Source: Nonomuraea ceibae
Lineage (GTDB): Bacteria; Actinomycetota; Actinomycetes; Streptosporangiales; Streptosporangiaceae
Direction: 5' to 3'
Length of the DNA: 55,421 nucleotides
NCBI RefSeq assembly: GCF_019396325.1
Contig: NZ_JAHKRO010000062.1
Coordinates: forward strand, 1 to 55,421
Shown here piece by piece: positions 53,111 to 55,421 of this stretch (its first letter is position 1; every line of letters begins with the position of its first letter). A model generated the notes under the pieces. The model was not told where the DNA came from and did no database searches. It worked only from the letters and a program-made list of their open reading frames with translations. A program made the translations under genes and the position numbers.

Positions 53111-54256
53111 ATGTCCGACGTGATCGTCGTCGGGGCCGGCGTCGTGGGCGCCGCCTGCGCCTACTACGCCGCGCGCGCCGGGCTGGACGTGACCGTCGTC
53201 GACCGGGGCCCCGTCGCGGGCGGCACGACCGGGGCGGGCGAGGGCAACGTGCTCGTCTCCGACAAGGAACCAGGACCGGAGCTCGAGCTCGCGCTGCTGT
53301 CCAACGGGCTCTGGCGCGAGCTGGCCGAGACCCGCGGCGGCTTCGAGTTCGAGCCCAAGGGCGGGCTCGTCGTCGCCGAGACCGCCGAGGTCCAGGACCG
53401 GCTCACCGAGCTGGCCCGCAAGCAGGGCGTCGAGCACGAGAGCGTCGCCGCAGGCGCGCTGCGCGACCTGGAGCCGCACCTGGCCGACGGGCTCGCGGGC
53501 GGCGTGTTCTACCCGCAGGACGCCCAGGTGCAGCCCATGCTGGCCGCCGCCAGGCTGCTGCGGCACGGCGCCGACAGCTACGGGCACGGCGCCGTCCGGC
53601 TGCGTCTCGGCGTCACCGTCACCGGCTTCGTCCGCTCCGGCGACCGCGTCACCGGCGTGCGCACCGACCGGGGCGACATCCTCGGCGGCGCCGTCGTCAA
53701 CGCGGCCGGCACCTGGGGCGGCGAGCTCGCCGCGCTGGCCGGGGTGAGCCTGCCGGTGCTGCCCAGGCGCGGGTTCATCCTGGTCACGGAACCGCTGGCC
53801 GAGCCGCTGATCCGGCACAAGGTCTACACCGCCGCCTACGTCACCAACGTGGCCAGCGACTCGGCGGCGCTGGAGACGTCCGCCGTCGTCGAGGGCACCC
53901 AGGCGGGCACCGTGCTCATCGGCGCCAGCCGCGAACGCGTCGGCTTCGACCGCACCACCTCGGTGCCCGTGCTCGCGCGCCTGGCCGAGCAGGCCGTCGC
54001 CCTCTTCCCCGCGCTGCGCGGCGTGCGGGTCATCAGGTCCTACTGCGGCTTCCGGCCCTACTGCCCCGACCACCTGCCCGTGATCGGCGCCGACCCGCGC
54101 GCGCCCGGCCTGTATCACGCGTGCGGGCACGAGGGCGCCGGCATCGGCCTGGCTCCCGCCACCGGCCACCTGCTCGCCCAGCTCCTCACCGGCCGCGAGC
54201 CCGCCCTCGACCCGCACCCGTTCCGCCCCGACCGATTCCCGGAGGAGCCGCGTTGA
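53111..54256 (+). CDS. HcnC-like FAD-dependent amino-acid dehydrogenase subunit
   Basis: A 381-residue flavoprotein of the glycine/D-amino acid oxidase family. The FAD motif DVIVVGAGVVGAACAYYAAR starts at residue 3; GTTGAGEGNVLVSDKEPGPE (about 37-56) and CGFRPYCPDHLPVIG and CGHEGAGIGLAPATGHLLA near the end match the beta subunit of hydrogen-cyanide synthase, octopine/nopaline oxidase and D-hydroxyproline dehydrogenase. ATG 53111 follows GGAGGTG. The next gene starts inside its stop codon (TTGA), so the subunits are translated in series. The natural substrate is unknown; an imino or D-amino acid is likely. Confidence 0.83.
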   Translation: MSDVIVVGAGVVGAACAYYAARAGLDVTVVDRGPVAGGTTGAGEGNVLVSDKEPGPELELALLSNGLWRELAETRGGFEFEPKGGLVVAETAEVQDRLTELARKQGVEHESVAAGALRDLEPHLADGLAGGVFYPQDAQVQPMLAAARLLRHGADSYGHGAVRLRLGVTVTGFVRSGDRVTGVRTDRGDILGGAVVNAAGTWGGELAALAGVSLPVLPRRGFILVTEPLAEPLIRHKVYTAAYVTNVASDSAALETSAVVEGTQAGTVLIGASRERVGFDRTTSVPVLARLAEQAVALFPALRGVRVIRSYCGFRPYCPDHLPVIGADPRAPGLYHACGHEGAGIGLAPATGHLLAQLLTGREPALDPHPFRPDRFPEEPR

Positions 54257-54495
54257 CCTTCCAGATCACGATCGACGGCCGGCCCGTGCCGGTGACGCCG
54301 GGCCAGACGATCGGCGCGGCCCTGCACGCGGCGGGCGTGCGCTCCTGGCGCACCACCCGGTTCGGCGGGCGGCCGCGCGGGCTGTTCTGCGGGATCGGCG
54401 TCTGCTTCGACTGCCTGGTCACCGTCAACGGCCGGCCGCCCGAGCGCGCCTGCCTGCTGGAGGCGCGGCCCGGCGACGAGGTGACCACCTCATGA
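54253..54495 (+). CDS. HcnA-like [2Fe-2S] subunit
   Basis: An 80-residue ferredoxin-like subunit. FQITIDGRPVPVTPGQTIGA opens the fold, and the cluster ligands are in RGLFCGIGVCFDCLVTVNG (C-x4-C-x2-C, about residues 53-61) with the fourth Cys in ERACLLEA (about 71). Such small Fer2_4 subunits carry electrons between the two flavoproteins of Hcn/Oox/hydroxyproline dehydrogenase complexes. It starts at TTG 54253, overlapping the upstream stop, with GGAGGAG just before it, and its stop overlaps the downstream ATG. Confidence 0.83.
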   Translation: MTFQITIDGRPVPVTPGQTIGAALHAAGVRSWRTTRFGGRPRGLFCGIGVCFDCLVTVNGRPPERACLLEARPGDEVTTS

Positions 54496-55421
54496 CCGGC
54501 AACCCGTACGACCTGGTGGTGGTCGGGGGAGGCGCCGCCGGGGTCGCGGGCGCGCTGTCGGCCGCCCAGCACGGGCTGCGCGTGGCCCTGCTCGACTCCG
54601 GGGCGCGGCTGGGCGGCCAGTACTTCCGCCACCCCGCCGCCCCGCCGAACCCCGGCACGCCCGGCTTCGACGGGTTCGCCCGCCGGGCGCGGGCGCTGGC
54701 CGAACGCGCCGACGTGCTGCTCGGCCACCAGGTGTGGAGCGTCACCCGCGAGCCGGACGGCGACCTGACCGCCCACTGCGTCACCACCTCGGACGGCGCC
54801 GAGCGGCCGGTGGACGTGCGCGGCAGGCGCCTGCTCATCGCCACCGGCGCGCACGACCGGCCGCTGCCGTTCCCCGGCTGGGACCTGCCCGGCGTGCTCA
54901 CCGCGGGCGGCGCGCAGGCGCTGCTCAAGGGCAACGGCGTGGTCGCCGGGCAGCGCGTCGTCGTCGCCGGGACCGGCCCGTTCCTGCTGCCGGTCGCCGC
55001 CGGGCTGGCCGGGGCCGGGGCGCGCGTGCTCGGCGTGCACGAGGCGAGCGCCGGGCTCGGGCTGGCCCGCCACCCCGTGCTCGCCCTGGGCAAGGCCGGG
55101 GAGGCCGCCTCGTACGCGCTCACGCTCGCCCGGCACCGCGTCCCGTACCGGCCCCGCACCGCCGTGATCGCCGCGCACGGCCGGGACCGGCTCGAAGCCG
55201 TGACCGTGGCCCGGCTCGGCCGCGACTGGAACGTGCTGTCCGCCCGCAGCGTCGCCTGCGACACGCTGGCCACCGGCTACGGCTTCACCCCCCAGATCGA
55301 CCTGGGCGTCCAGCTCGGCTGCGCCACCCGGCACGACGCCGACGGCAGCCCCGTCCTCGCCGTCGACGGCCGCCAGGCCACCGGCGTCCCCGGCGTGGGG
55401 GGCGCCGGGGGGCCCACCGGC
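54492..55421 (+). CDS. HcnB-like FAD/NAD(P)-dependent subunit, 3' end missing
   Basis: At least 310 residues, open to the window end. The first nucleotide-binding motif is YDLVVVGGGAAGVAGALSAA (about residues 6-25); LGGQYFRHP, LLIATGAHDRPLPFPGWDLP (about 116-135), TAGGAQALLKG and the second nucleotide motif VVVAGTGPFLLPVAAGLAGAG (split at about 156-176) match the alpha subunit of hydrogen-cyanide synthase and related dehydrogenases. ATG 54492 overlaps the Fe-S gene (ATGA). The Cys-rich C-terminal domain expected in the family lies beyond the window. The last ten codons read GVGGAGGPTG where relatives usually have a GVYAAGE-x-TG-like motif. Confidence 0.8.
   Translation, partial: MTGNPYDLVVVGGGAAGVAGALSAAQHGLRVALLDSGARLGGQYFRHPAAPPNPGTPGFDGFARRARALAERADVLLGHQVWSVTREPDGDLTAHCVTTSDGAERPVDVRGRRLLIATGAHDRPLPFPGWDLPGVLTAGGAQALLKGNGVVAGQRVVVAGTGPFLLPVAAGLAGAGARVLGVHEASAGLGLARHPVLALGKAGEAASYALTLARHRVPYRPRTAVIAAHGRDRLEAVTVARLGRDWNVLSARSVACDTLATGYGFTPQIDLGVQLGCATRHDADGSPVLAVDGRQATGVPGVGGAGGPTG

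Overview
The window is very GC-rich chromosomal DNA from an actinomycete. Evidence for this includes whiA, steA/steB, the RNA polymerase-binding protein RbpA, a mycothiol-dependent isomerase-type protein, opcA, many GTG/TTG starts and many promoters placed directly against start codons without a ribosome binding site. Gene order (HAD phosphatase - small protein - tlyA - nadK - recN - steA - steB; uvrA...uvrC - rapZ - yvcK - whiA - gap - pgk - tpiA - secG - rbpA; tkt - tal - zwf - opcA - pgl // ctaB ... ctaA) matches the conserved actinobacterial core. A Streptosporangiales genus such as Nonomuraea is my best guess, from style only. I see no prophage, insertion sequence, CRISPR array, tRNA or rRNA.

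Layout. 1-508: a 127-bp near-copy of an internal murJ segment runs into G-rich tandem repeats; there is no credible gene. 509-5943: HAD phosphatase, SCP2-like protein (minus), then an overlapping tlyA-nadK block and recN. 6018-11894: a cell-envelope block: cytokinesis proteins SteA and SteB, a WecA/MraY-like membrane protein, a MurJ-like flippase and a GT4 glycosyltransferase. 11895-14950: a yybP-ykoY-type manganese riboswitch ahead of terC, then psd-pssA for phosphatidylethanolamine synthesis. 14965-26620: MBL hydrolase and maleylpyruvate isomerase-like protein, uvrA, a PucR regulator, secreted SGNH esterase and PhoX-like protein, three tandem Tat/lipobox Rieske proteins, and uvrC.

26617-34156: rapZ-yvcK-whiA, then lower glycolysis gap-pgk-tpiA with secG and rbpA. 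A DasR-like box overlaps the gap promoter region, and a strong terminator ends the block. 34210-42149: more variable genes: a YtcJ-like amidohydrolase with a PuuB-like oxidase, an ACT-GNAT fusion, a Clp-N-only protein, a coiled-coil protein, a 13-copy heptamer repeat, a methyltransferase and an adenosine deaminase-family enzyme. 42146-48767: a pentose-phosphate operon on the minus strand, broken up by strong intercistronic hairpins. 49027-53018: haem O/A synthesis (ctaB, ctaA) flanking a PrsW-like protease and a DUF218 protein. 53111-55421: a three-subunit HcnCAB-like amino-acid dehydrogenase operon, cut by the window end.

Most of the window is core genome. The less ordinary signals are the murJ echo at the left edge, the SteA/SteB-WecA-MurJ-GT4 block, the Rieske triplet, the riboswitch on terC, the DasR-like site at gap, and the repeat-rich intergenic stretches.
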